The notes under the pieces were generated by a model. That model searched no databases and was not told where the DNA came from. It worked only from the letters and a program-made list of their open reading frames with translations. Made by a program: the position numbers and the translations under genes. Source: JALYYC01 sp039922495 (GTDB lineage Bacteria; Chloroflexota; Dormibacteria; CF-121). Taken from it: a stretch of DNA of 24,029 nt. The stretch spans positions 1 through 24,029 of the forward strand of contig JBDTEO010000041.1 in assembly GCA_039922495.1 (NCBI GenBank), read 5' to 3'. Below are positions 7,049-14,572 of this stretch, in pieces; the first letter of the stretch is position 1; each line of letters starts with the position of its first letter.

Positions 7049-8527
7049 CTATATCATCCACCTTCTGAGGCGTTTTCGCGCGACTTGTTTCCAGATTTTT
7101 GGCCAGCGTGACCGGTCGGCGGCCGCCGCCTCGTGTTCGAGGGCTGATAATTCCCCGGCGACGAAGGCCGATGGTCCCTCCGCCGCCAGCCGTAACCACT
7201 GCTGGGCGGTGACACTGTCCTGGTGGTCGCCGAGCACATCCTGCAGGGCTGTCACGGCCTCCGCGAATCGCGCCGCGGGCTTTCCGAGGACCGGCTCGGC
7301 CGCTTCGGCCGCGTACCGGGTCCGCTTGGCAAGGATGCGCACATGGTGAAGGTCAGCGTCGGGCGGATCGTCGCCGAGGGCAGCGACTCCTTTTCGCAAC
7401 TGTTTCCAGTCGCGCGCCGCAAGCCCGGTCACCGTGTCGGTCGCGGGTTGGTCCGCCGCCGCGGCCAGGGAGGGGTTGCGTGAGGCATCCACCAGGCGCT
7501 CGAGGAGCGCGATGTAACGGTCCGAGCGCATGTCGAGGACAAGGCGGCCTCGTGCCTCCTCGCTCTCGACCTCGAGCTGCGTCGCGAGCTCGACCACGGC
7601 GGCGGCATCCCCTTCGGGAAGCGCTGTGGTGCGGCCGCGCAGACGTTCCGCGAGCACCTGCTTGTCGCGGACCTCACCAAGGCCATCCGCGAGCCAACGC
7701 AGATCCTCTCGGAGTGCGCTCGCCCAGTCGGGGTCGAGCACGCGGCGGAACGTTCGCAGCTGGGAGCGGAGTCGGCGGGTCGCCACGCGCGCCCGATGGA
7801 TGTCCTCCGGGTCGTCACCAAGCCGCACGCCCGGATCGTGACGGAGCAGGGCCGCAACCGAGGTCGCGATCGCATGGCGAACCAGGTCGCCAGCCGTCGA
7901 GCGAAGGGTGAGATCGGCAGGCGCCACCTCCGGCGGCGCCAACGCGCGCGGACCGAGGGCGCGGACCAGCTTGGGCGAATTATCACCATCGGCAGCCCCA
8001 GCGGCGCGGAGCCTCGCCAGCACGGGCTCCAGCAAATGGTCACCGGCGGCATCCCGCAACTCGACCTCGACCTCGCGGAACCTGCTGGCGACCCGCAAGC
8101 CCTGGATGACGGAGACATCGTCATCGACGATCTCGGCCAGGACGGGGCCTCCGTTCTGCGCTAGCTGAACCCGGCGGCGGACGGTCGACAGGCTGGCAAC
8201 CGGCACCAGCGATGATCGGCGTACGTAGGCCATCACCAGGGTCGCGGCGGCCTCCGGCGGCCGGCGCCCATCACCGGGAAACTCGAGCTCGCGCCGGACC
8301 AGCGCTGGGCCCGGGGAAGCGCTGGGCAGCTTCAGCGTCCAGCCCTCGCCCTGCCGCAGGCGCAGGCTGCAACCCCAGCGGGCCAGGCGGAGGTCGGGAG
8401 TGTCGTAGTAGACCGTTTCCAGCCGGCGCTCGTCGGGTTGGGTGGCCTGGACCGCCTGGTCGACCTCACCAAGGTCGGGGAGGGTGAAGTCGGGGGTAGC
8501 GGCGAGCTTGACCTCGCGCTCAAGCAT
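7049..8527 (-). CDS. CYTH and CHAD domain-containing protein
   Basis: 492 residues from ATG 8527. The frame is open further upstream but that would overlap ppk. The N terminus MLEREVKL carries the ExExK signature of the CYTH (adenylate cyclase CyaB/thiamine triphosphatase) fold, which runs to about residue 195 with alternating basic/acidic strands (YYDTPDLRLARWGCSLRLRQGEGWTLKLP). The CHAD domain follows (about 220-490), with conserved His/Arg helices DIHRARVATRRLRSQLRTF and DLHHVRILAKRTRYAAEA. CYTH enzymes act on triphosphates or inorganic polyphosphate chains, and CHAD domains bind polyphosphate. The gene overlaps the ppk stop by eight bases (ATGCTTGA), so the product is made with polyphosphate kinase and probably degrades, binds or localises its product. 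Confidence 0.94.
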   Translation of the reverse strand: MLEREVKLAATPDFTLPDLGEVDQAVQATQPDERRLETVYYDTPDLRLARWGCSLRLRQGEGWTLKLPSASPGPALVRRELEFPGDGRRPPEAAATLVMAYVRRSSLVPVASLSTVRRRVQLAQNGGPVLAEIVDDDVSVIQGLRVASRFREVEVELRDAAGDHLLEPVLARLRAAGAADGDNSPKLVRALGPRALAPPEVAPADLTLRSTAGDLVRHAIATSVAALLRHDPGVRLGDDPEDIHRARVATRRLRSQLRTFRRVLDPDWASALREDLRWLADGLGEVRDKQVLAERLRGRTTALPEGDAAAVVELATQLEVESEEARGRLVLDMRSDRYIALLERLVDASRNPSLAAAADQPATDTVTGLAARDWKQLRKGVAALGDDPPDADLHHVRILAKRTRYAAEAAEPVLGKPAARFAEAVTALQDVLGDHQDSVTAQQWLRLAAEGPSAFVAGELSALEHEAAAADRSRWPKIWKQVARKRLRRWMI

Positions 8528-10634
8528 GCTGGTCGGACTCGGGGGAGTGGGCGCGTGCGATCGCGAGCTCCTGGAAGACTCGCTGCGCATTGACACCCGT
8601 GCGCAGGGACACTTTGGTCCAGGTTCCATCGGGATGCAGCTCCCAGGCGAGCACGTCATCTTGCAACTCGGTGCTGAGAATCTGGGCAAGCTGCTTTTGC
8701 AGCGAGAGCTCGTCGACGGGCACCATCGCCTCCACGCGGCGGTCGAGGTTCCTTGGCATCAGGTCGGCCGAGCCGATGAAATACTGCACGTCGCGGCCGT
8801 CCGGGCCGAAGCGGAAGATTCGCGAATGTTCGAGAAAGCGTCCAACCAGCGATCGCACGCGGATACGCTCGGAGAGGCCCGGCACGCCCGGTCGAAGACT
8901 GCATGGACCGCGCACAATCAGATCGATATCGACCCCGGACCCGGACGCTTCGTACAGGGCGTCGACCACCTCGGTATCGACCAGGCTGTTGACCTTCAAG
9001 ATGATCCGGCCCCCGCCGGGGCGAGCCGCCTCGCGACGTATCAGGCGAATCATGCCCGACCGCAGGCCGACCGGGGCCACCATCAGCCGACCGAAGCGGC
9101 GCTGTCGGCTGTATCCCGTCAGGTAGTTGAAGAGTTCGGAGACGTCCTCGCCCAGGGTTTCATCCGCGGAAAGCAGGCCGACATCCTCATAGATCTGAGC
9201 CGTCTTCGGGTTGTAGTTTCCGGTCCCGACGTGGACGTAGCGTCGAATGCCGGTGGGATCGTTGCGAACCACGAGCGTGACCTTGGCGTGCGTTTTCAGG
9301 CCGACAACGCCGTAGACGACGTGCACCCCGACCTGCTCGAGCGCCTGGGCCCAGGCAATGTTTGCCTGCTCATCGCCCCGCGCCTTAAGCTCGACCAGCG
9401 CGACGACCTGTTTGCCGCTCTCCGCCGCGCGGATCAACGCCCGGACGATCGGGCTGACCGGTCCCGACGTGCGATACAGGGTCTGCTTGATGGCCAGGAC
9501 CTCGGGATCCTGGGCCGCCTGGTCGATGAAGGCTTCCGCCGAGGTCGAGAAGGAGTCGTAGGGATGATGGACGAGGACGTCACCCTCGGTCAGGATCTGG
9601 AAGAAATCCGGTGGATGGTTGTCGGTCCCCCGCAGCCGTCGCTGCGTGACCGGTGTCCAGGCCTCCAGTTTGAGATCCGGCCGATCGAGCGCATACATCG
9701 ACCAGAGGTCACTGAGGTCGAGGAGACCATCGACCCGGTACACATCCCCCGGACCAATGTCGAGCTCGCGCAGCAGTAAGCCTAAGACCTCCTCCGACAT
9801 CGAGACGTCGACCTCGAGCCGGACGACGCTGGCTTTGCGCTGCTGGCGGCGGAGCTCATTTTGGATGGCGGCAAGCAGGTCCGAGGCTTCATCATCGACC
9901 AGGTCGAGGTCGGCATCGCGGGTCACCCGGAACGGGTGATGGCTTACAACCTGCATCCCCGGAAAGAGGGCGTCCAGATGGAGCGCGATGACCTGTTCGA
10001 GCGGGATGAATCGGCTCGTGCCCGGCAGCGCGACGAACCGCGGCAGGAGCGGCGGCACCTTGACGCGGGCGAAGCGCAGCTGGTTCTGAGTCGGGTCGCT
10101 CACCATCACCGCGAGGTTCAGTGACAGATGCGAGATGTACGGGAACGGATGGGCGGGGTCCACGGCGAGCGGCGTCAGAACGGGATAGATTCGTTCCCGA
10201 AATTCCTCAGCGAGGTGGACCCTATCACGGTCGTCGAGGCCGGCGGGGTCGATGAGGCAGATTCCAGCCCGTTCGAGGGCCGGCGCGATCTCGTGCTCGA
10301 ACACGGTGGTGGCCCAGCCCACCAGGGTTTCCACCCCGGCATGGATGGCACGGAGCTGCTCGCCGGTGGTCATGCCATCGGGAGACGTCTGGGCAACCGG
10401 CACGAGGAGCTGCTCCTTCAAGCCGGCGACTCGGACCTGGAAGAACTGATCGAGGTTCTCGCCCAGAATGGCCAGGAAGCGCACGCGCTCGAGCAGCGGA
10501 AGGGCACGATCCTGTGCCATGGCGAGCACGCGATGATCGAAGTCGAGCTGGGAAAGCTCCCGGTTCAGGTATCGGCCCTGAAGGGCCAGGCTGGCAGGGA
10601 GGGCCGGTTCGACCTGGAGCTGGACGTCCCCCAC
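8520..10634 (-). CDS. ppk1: Polyphosphate kinase 1
   Basis: 704 residues, full family length. N-terminal domain RYLNRELSQLDFDHRVLAMA, a middle domain with YPVLTPLAVDPAHPFPYISHLSLN, then two PLD-like catalytic domains. His449 in LKTHAKVTLVVR matches the phosphorylated His435 of the E. coli enzyme; 19 residues later comes RRYVHVGTGNYNPKTAQ, matching His454. FLEHSRIFRFG supplies the second catalytic His, and YFIGSADLMPRNLDRRVE follows near the C terminus. It reversibly moves the gamma-phosphate of ATP onto polyphosphate. The start is GTG 10634 with no ribosome-binding site; a TATACT -10 hexamer ends eight bases upstream, so the message is probably leaderless. First gene of the ppk-CYTH/CHAD-Nudix-SixA operon. 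Confidence 0.97.
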   Translation of the reverse strand: MGDVQLQVEPALPASLALQGRYLNRELSQLDFDHRVLAMAQDRALPLLERVRFLAILGENLDQFFQVRVAGLKEQLLVPVAQTSPDGMTTGEQLRAIHAGVETLVGWATTVFEHEIAPALERAGICLIDPAGLDDRDRVHLAEEFRERIYPVLTPLAVDPAHPFPYISHLSLNLAVMVSDPTQNQLRFARVKVPPLLPRFVALPGTSRFIPLEQVIALHLDALFPGMQVVSHHPFRVTRDADLDLVDDEASDLLAAIQNELRRQQRKASVVRLEVDVSMSEEVLGLLLRELDIGPGDVYRVDGLLDLSDLWSMYALDRPDLKLEAWTPVTQRRLRGTDNHPPDFFQILTEGDVLVHHPYDSFSTSAEAFIDQAAQDPEVLAIKQTLYRTSGPVSPIVRALIRAAESGKQVVALVELKARGDEQANIAWAQALEQVGVHVVYGVVGLKTHAKVTLVVRNDPTGIRRYVHVGTGNYNPKTAQIYEDVGLLSADETLGEDVSELFNYLTGYSRQRRFGRLMVAPVGLRSGMIRLIRREAARPGGGRIILKVNSLVDTEVVDALYEASGSGVDIDLIVRGPCSLRPGVPGLSERIRVRSLVGRFLEHSRIFRFGPDGRDVQYFIGSADLMPRNLDRRVEAMVPVDELSLQKQLAQILSTELQDDVLAWELHPDGTWTKVSLRTGVNAQRVFQELAIARAHSPESDQHA

Positions 10635-10641
10635 CGAGATA

Positions 10642-10676
10642 AGTATATGAGTACCAGAAATTAAGACCAGGTTAAG
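10642..10676 (-). promoter_or_regulatory. ppk promoter with Pho-box-like direct repeat
   Basis: Read on the minus strand: CTTAAC (10676-10671), five bases, CTTAAT (10665-10660), 12 bases, then TATACT (10647-10642) as the -10. The 11-base repeat period and the distance to the -10 match the divergent phoU/DUF47 promoter. From the end of the -10 to the GTG start is seven bases, so transcription would begin at or next to the start codon. Confidence 0.65.
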
Positions 10677-10687
10677 AAACGACGGCG

Positions 10688-10701
10688 CCTCCGGGGGGAG
10701 G
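10688..10701 (-). terminator. Possible weak terminator after tRNA-Gly
   Basis: On the minus strand CCTCC, four C, GGAGG forms a short GC hairpin just past the encoded CCA, followed within about 12 bases by the T-rich GTTTCTT. The stem is only five base pairs. It separates the tRNA from the ppk promoter. Confidence 0.35.
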
Positions 10702-10778
10702 TGGAGCGGGTGATGAGATTCGAACTCACGACTTCAACCTTGGGAAGGTTGCACTCTGACCAGCTGAGTTACACCCGC
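10702..10778 (-). tRNA. tRNA-Gly (anticodon CCC), CCA encoded
   Basis: On the minus strand the cloverleaf is complete: acceptor GCGGGTG/CACCCGC, D-stem ACTC/GAGT, anticodon stem CAACC/GGTTG around loop TTCCCAA, T-arm GTGAG-TTCGAAT-CTCAT (one G-T pair), discriminator T and genomic CCA. The anticodon CCC lies at 10742-10744 and reads GGG glycine codons. It is a single gene between the nucleotidyltransferase fusion and ppk. Confidence 0.97.
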
Positions 10779-10788
10779 GCGGCACTGG

Positions 10789-10794
10789 ATTTTA
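10789..10794 (-). promoter_or_regulatory. Possible -10 element for tRNA-Gly
   Basis: TAAAAT on the minus strand lies 10 bases before the mature tRNA 5' end, giving a transcript start a few bases upstream of it. No convincing -35 is visible; read-through from the upstream fusion gene (stop at 10822) is also possible. Confidence 0.4.
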
Positions 10795-10821
10795 GCACTG
10801 CCATTCCCCGCCCGCGCTGCC

Positions 10822-13347
10822 TCAGGGGCTCGCCGCCGGCGCCGTGGCGCCGCCGTCGGCGACCGCCGACTTGATCAGGGCGCTGTATCGATCGGCGAGG
10901 GCCTTCGCCTGGCCGACATCGTCCAGGCTGACAATAATGTGGTACGTCGGCATATCGGGATCCGGCAGGACCAGCACCCATCCACCGTCGACAAACACCT
11001 TGATCCCGTCGGCCAGGTCGACCGAGGCATCACGGTGCATCTCCACCATCGTGCGCATCACCCGCCCCTTCGCGTCCCACGGCACCGACTCAGCCCGCCG
11101 CTCGTACGCCGCGCGCGGGATCTCCTCGCGGACGGCCGAGACCGCCCGGCCGTCCTGCGCCAGCAGCTCGAGCAGCTTGACCAGGGTGAAGATCCCATCG
11201 AAGGCGAGGTGATGCTCCGGGAAGACATACCCGCCGTTGCCGTCGGACGCGAGTCGCGCCTGGTGCTGCTGCGCCGCGCGTAGCAGCGCCGCCGGCTCCG
11301 CCTTCCCCGGGATAAAGTCCGCGCCCGGGATCGCGCGCACCAGCCGGGCGATCGTCTGCGGCACTGTCGCCGGCGCCACCAGCACGCCAGGCTTGGCCCG
11401 CAGCGCCAGGAACGCCAGCACCCCGAGCGCCTCGTGATGATCGAGCAGCTCGCCGCGCTCGTCAATCAGGAAAATCCGCTCCGAGCCGTAATCGATGTAC
11501 GCCCCGAGCTTGCACCCCAGCGTGCGTGTGATCAGCGCCGACTGCCGGCGCGCTTCCGCAAAGGCCTCCTGTGTCTTTGACTGGTAAATCTCGTCGAAGC
11601 CGGCATTCAGCGGGATGGCTTCGATGTTGAGCTCCTTGAAGAGCCGCGGCAGCACGATCGACCCACTCCCGTGATCGAAGTCGACCAGGACCCGCAGGTG
11701 GGCGCGGCGCAGGGTTTCGACATCGATCAGCTGAAGCAGGCCATCGACGTAGGAATCCACCGCATCGGTGGGATAGGTGATATCCCCCATCTCGTAGAAA
11801 TGCACCCGCCGGATGTCTTCACGAAAGAACACATTTTCGACCTTGCGCTCCGTCTTCTTGTCCAGGATCACCCCTTTGCCGTCGAACATCCGGATGTCGG
11901 CCGAGCGGCTGTCGAGCGGAGACATCTGGATGTGGACCGCCCCGGCGATTGGATGCTCTCGCGCGTAGTACTGCACTACCGGGATCGGCAACTCGCTCAG
12001 GTCGATGATGTTGGCGCCGCCCGACATCATGCCGGCGATCATCGCCCGCTTGATCATGCGTGAGGGCCGCTGTCCATCACGGGCCGCGCCAACCGCCGAG
12101 CCCTTTGGAAACAACGCCGCGAAGGCGGCCCCGAGCCGCGCGCAGTATTCCGGCGTCAGCTCGATATTGACCAGGCCCACCAGCCCGTAGGAGGTGAACA
12201 GTCCGCGCTTCCAGTGCCCGGCCCAGATGATGCTCTCGTGGACCGTCGACCCGGGTTCGATCTGCTTGTCCGGCCAGATCTTCACCCCGGCATCGATCGT
12301 ACTGCCCTCGCCCACCACCACCTCGTCACCGATCACCGCGCCCTCTTCGAGCAGGCAGTTGTTCTTGATCGTTGCGTGACGGCAGACGATCGCCTGCCGC
12401 AGGCGTGAGTTCTCGCCGATGTACGAATAGCTCCAGATGATCGAGTTGCTGATCTTGGTGTTCTCGTCGACCACGGAGAAGTTGCCCACGCAGACGGGCC
12501 CATTGATGAAGACGCCCTGCTTGATCTTGCACTCCTGGCCGATGTAGGCGGGCCCCTCGAGCCGGACGTCGTGGCCGAGCTCCACATCCTCGCCGATCCA
12601 GATGTTGCCCTCGCGCCGCTCGCCCGCGATCTCGACCTCGACCCGGCCTTCCAGGGCATCCCAGTTCGCCTGGTAGTAGGTCTGGATGTTGCCGATGTCG
12701 CACCAGTAACCGGGCGCCAGGTAGCCGTAGAGCGGCATCTTCCCCCGGAGCATCTTGGGGAAGACATCGCTACTCCAATCGACCACGGCGGCGGGCGGCA
12801 ACAGGTCGAGCACCTGTGGCTCGAGGATATAGATGCCGGTGTTGACCTGGTCCGAGAAGACCTCGCCCCAGGATGGCTTCTCCAGGAACCGGTTGATAGA
12901 GCCGTCGGGCTTCGTGATCACCACCCCGAACTCGAGCGGGTTGGCGACCGAGGTCAGGACGATGGTGGCCGACGCCTTCCGCTCGCGATGAAATTCGATG
13001 GCCCGCCCGAGGTCGATATCGGTCAGGGCGTCGCCGCTGATCACGACGAACGGTTCATCCAGGTACCGCTGCGCGTTTTTGACGCTGCCCGCCGTTCCGA
13101 GCGGCGCGTCCTCGACCACATAGGTGATGTCCATGTCGAAGTCCGAGCCGTCGCCGAAATAGTCGCGGATCGCCGAGCCGAGGTACTGCAGGGTGACTAC
13201 GACGGAGGTGATGCCGTGCTTGTGCAGCAGCCGCAGGATGTGCTCCATGACGGGCTTGCCGACCACGGGCACCAGCGGTTTGGGCAACCCGCTGGTCAAC
13301 GGCCGCAGCCGCGAACCTTCGCCTCCGGCCATGACGACGGCTTTCAC
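10822..13347 (-). CDS. Sugar-phosphate nucleotidyltransferase fused to a phosphohexomutase-like domain
   Basis: 841 residues; the GTG at 13347 gives the classic start KAVVMAGGEGSRLRPLTSG. Residues 1-230 are a nucleotidyltransferase (LPKPLVPV, VISGDALTDIDL, EFGVV, FLEKPSWGE, NTGIYIL). Residues ~245-375 are a hexapeptide beta-helix (IGEDVELGHDV, IGQECKIKQGVFI, IGENSRLRQAIV). Residues ~380-820 follow the alpha-D-phosphohexomutase layout. Such fusions are annotated mannose-1-phosphate guanylyltransferase/phosphomannomutase, supplying nucleotide sugars for surface polysaccharide. The mutase part is degenerate: the serine loop reads HIQMSPLDSRSADIRMFD (Ser476) instead of TASHNP, and the metal loop reads DYGSER (619-624) instead of DGDGDR. 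Nucleotidyl transfer is well supported; mutase activity is doubtful. The base specificity (GDP, UDP or dTDP) cannot be read from the sequence. Confidence 0.92.
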   Translation of the reverse strand: MKAVVMAGGEGSRLRPLTSGLPKPLVPVVGKPVMEHILRLLHKHGITSVVVTLQYLGSAIRDYFGDGSDFDMDITYVVEDAPLGTAGSVKNAQRYLDEPFVVISGDALTDIDLGRAIEFHRERKASATIVLTSVANPLEFGVVITKPDGSINRFLEKPSWGEVFSDQVNTGIYILEPQVLDLLPPAAVVDWSSDVFPKMLRGKMPLYGYLAPGYWCDIGNIQTYYQANWDALEGRVEVEIAGERREGNIWIGEDVELGHDVRLEGPAYIGQECKIKQGVFINGPVCVGNFSVVDENTKISNSIIWSYSYIGENSRLRQAIVCRHATIKNNCLLEEGAVIGDEVVVGEGSTIDAGVKIWPDKQIEPGSTVHESIIWAGHWKRGLFTSYGLVGLVNIELTPEYCARLGAAFAALFPKGSAVGAARDGQRPSRMIKRAMIAGMMSGGANIIDLSELPIPVVQYYAREHPIAGAVHIQMSPLDSRSADIRMFDGKGVILDKKTERKVENVFFREDIRRVHFYEMGDITYPTDAVDSYVDGLLQLIDVETLRRAHLRVLVDFDHGSGSIVLPRLFKELNIEAIPLNAGFDEIYQSKTQEAFAEARRQSALITRTLGCKLGAYIDYGSERIFLIDERGELLDHHEALGVLAFLALRAKPGVLVAPATVPQTIARLVRAIPGADFIPGKAEPAALLRAAQQHQARLASDGNGGYVFPEHHLAFDGIFTLVKLLELLAQDGRAVSAVREEIPRAAYERRAESVPWDAKGRVMRTMVEMHRDASVDLADGIKVFVDGGWVLVLPDPDMPTYHIIVSLDDVGQAKALADRYSALIKSAVADGGATAPAASP

Positions 13348-13388
13348 GGGGTCAGGACCCCTTCCTTGGCATTGACGATAGGAATTTC

Positions 13389-13394
13389 ATTATG
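13389..13394 (-). promoter_or_regulatory. Possible -10 element for the nucleotidyltransferase fusion gene
   Basis: CATAAT on the minus strand, in a locally A/T-richer patch, lies 41 bases before the GTG start. AAGGAAGGGG follows as a possible ribosome-binding region. There is no good -35. The imperfect hairpin GGGGTC/GACCCC directly before the start codon could mask initiation. Confidence 0.3.
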
Positions 13395-13524
13395 CCGCAA
13401 GCTCACCGACAGTGGCCCCGTCCAGACCTTCTCGATCGTGGCCGCGGACCCGTCGGCGGAGAACGACCAGCAGGGCCGACGTTACGTCCGCGAGCTCGTC
13501 AACCGGCGGTCAGTGCTCGGGTAG
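13393..13524 (+). other. Coding-like stretch, possible gene remnant or small ORF
   Basis: This frame reads CRKLTDSGPVQTFSIVAADP and continues to RRYVRELVNRRSVLG before a stop at 13524. Nearly every third position from 13395 onward is G or C, as in the real genes around it, and the composition is protein-like. No start codon with a ribosome-binding site precedes it: the upstream bases are A/T-rich and hold the promoter of the divergent gene. It runs 15 bases into the 3' end of the convergent oppF-like gene. It may be the tail of a gene lost by deletion, or chance. No family is recognised. Confidence 0.3.
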
Positions 13525-14568
13525 GCGTGCCGCCTGGCGGTGCTGGGCCCCCAACTCGCCGGCAAAATGACAGGCCGCCACCTGGTCGGCGCGGCCATGG
13601 GGTTCGAGCGGCGGCTCGACCTCGGAACAGACGCCCGGCACGCGCGCGATCGGGCAGCGCGTGTGGAAGCGGCAGCCACTTGGCGGGTTCACCGGCGATG
13701 GGATCTCGCCCTTCAGCGGGATCGGCACGCGGTCCGCCTCGAGCCGCGGATCCGGCACCGGGATCGAGCTCAGCAGGGCGCTGGTATAGGGATGCTGCGG
13801 AAAGTCATAGATATCAGCGCGGTCGGCAATCTCGACGATCTTGCCGAGGTACATCACCGCGATCCGCTTGGAAAGGTGGCGGACGACTGCAAGGTCATGG
13901 GCAATGAACAGGTAGGTGAGGTTGAACTCCTGCTGCAGGTCCTGCAGCAGGTTGATGATCTGCGCCTGGATCGAGACATCCAGGGCCGAAACCGCTTCGT
14001 CGCAGATGATCAAGGATGGATTCAGCGCCAGCGCCTTGGCGATCCCGATGCGCTGCCGCTGGCCGCCCGAGAACTCATGCGGATAGCGGTTGGTGAAGTT
14101 CGGATTCAGGCCGACCACCCGGAGCAACTCCTGCACCCGCAGCTGCCGCTGCTTGCCCCGGGCGACCCCGAAGTTGTCGAGGGGCTCGGCGATGATCTCG
14201 CCGACGGTCATGCGGGGGTCGAGCGAGGCGAACGGGTCCTGGAAGATGATCTGCAGCTGGCGACGCATCTGGCGCAGCTTGTTGCCTTTCAGCTTGGTCA
14301 GGTCCTGGCCTTCGAAGATCACGCTGCCGGAGGTTGCCGGGTGCAGCGCCGTGAGGACACGGCCTAAGGTCGACTTTCCACTTCCGGACTCGCCGACCAG
14401 CCCCAAGGTCTCACCACGCCGGATCTCGAAGCTGACGCCGTCGACCGCCCGAACCACGTCACCGCCGACGCCGCCGATCGGAAAGTGCTTGACGACATCC
14501 TTGACCCGCAGGATGACCGGGTCGATCCGGGCATCGACCCCGGGTTGAGCCTCAACGGCTTTTACCAC
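13510..14568 (-). CDS. oppF: Oligopeptide/dipeptide ABC transporter ATP-binding protein (OppF/DppF-like)
   Basis: 352 residues. Walker A GESGSGKST (about residue 60), Q-loop IIFQDPFASLDPRMTV, ABC signature FSGGQRQRIGIAKAL, Walker B SLIICDEAVSALD and switch His in LFIAHDLAVV. The C-terminal oligopeptide-transporter extension GCRFHTRCPIA...CSEVEPPLE carries the cysteines that bind an Fe-S cluster in some members. The GTG start at 14568 lies four bases after the OppD stop. It forms the ATPase pair with OppD and is the last gene of the five-gene operon. Confidence 0.95.
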   Translation of the reverse strand: MVKAVEAQPGVDARIDPVILRVKDVVKHFPIGGVGGDVVRAVDGVSFEIRRGETLGLVGESGSGKSTLGRVLTALHPATSGSVIFEGQDLTKLKGNKLRQMRRQLQIIFQDPFASLDPRMTVGEIIAEPLDNFGVARGKQRQLRVQELLRVVGLNPNFTNRYPHEFSGGQRQRIGIAKALALNPSLIICDEAVSALDVSIQAQIINLLQDLQQEFNLTYLFIAHDLAVVRHLSKRIAVMYLGKIVEIADRADIYDFPQHPYTSALLSSIPVPDPRLEADRVPIPLKGEIPSPVNPPSGCRFHTRCPIARVPGVCSEVEPPLEPHGRADQVAACHFAGELGAQHRQAARLPEH

Positions 14569-14572
14569 GCGA

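Noticed and set aside
6993..7199. Upstream extension of the Nudix reading frame
   Set aside because: It would overlap the CYTH-CHAD gene and add non-family sequence; the ATG at 6992 with AAGGGG upstream fits better.
8442..9779. Long open frame on the + strand (445 codons)
   Set aside because: Antisense to the ppk gene. Its sequence follows the ppk codon pattern in reverse and resembles no family; long antisense frames are expected at this GC content.
12571..13390. Open frame on the + strand running into the coding-like tail at 13393
   Set aside because: This portion is antisense to the well-supported nucleotidyltransferase domain; only the part beyond 13393 has independent coding character.
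13929..13951. Inverted repeat with 11-base arms
   Set aside because: It lies inside the OppF-like coding sequence and is explained by the repeated Leu and Gln codons of LLQDLQQ; no regulatory context.
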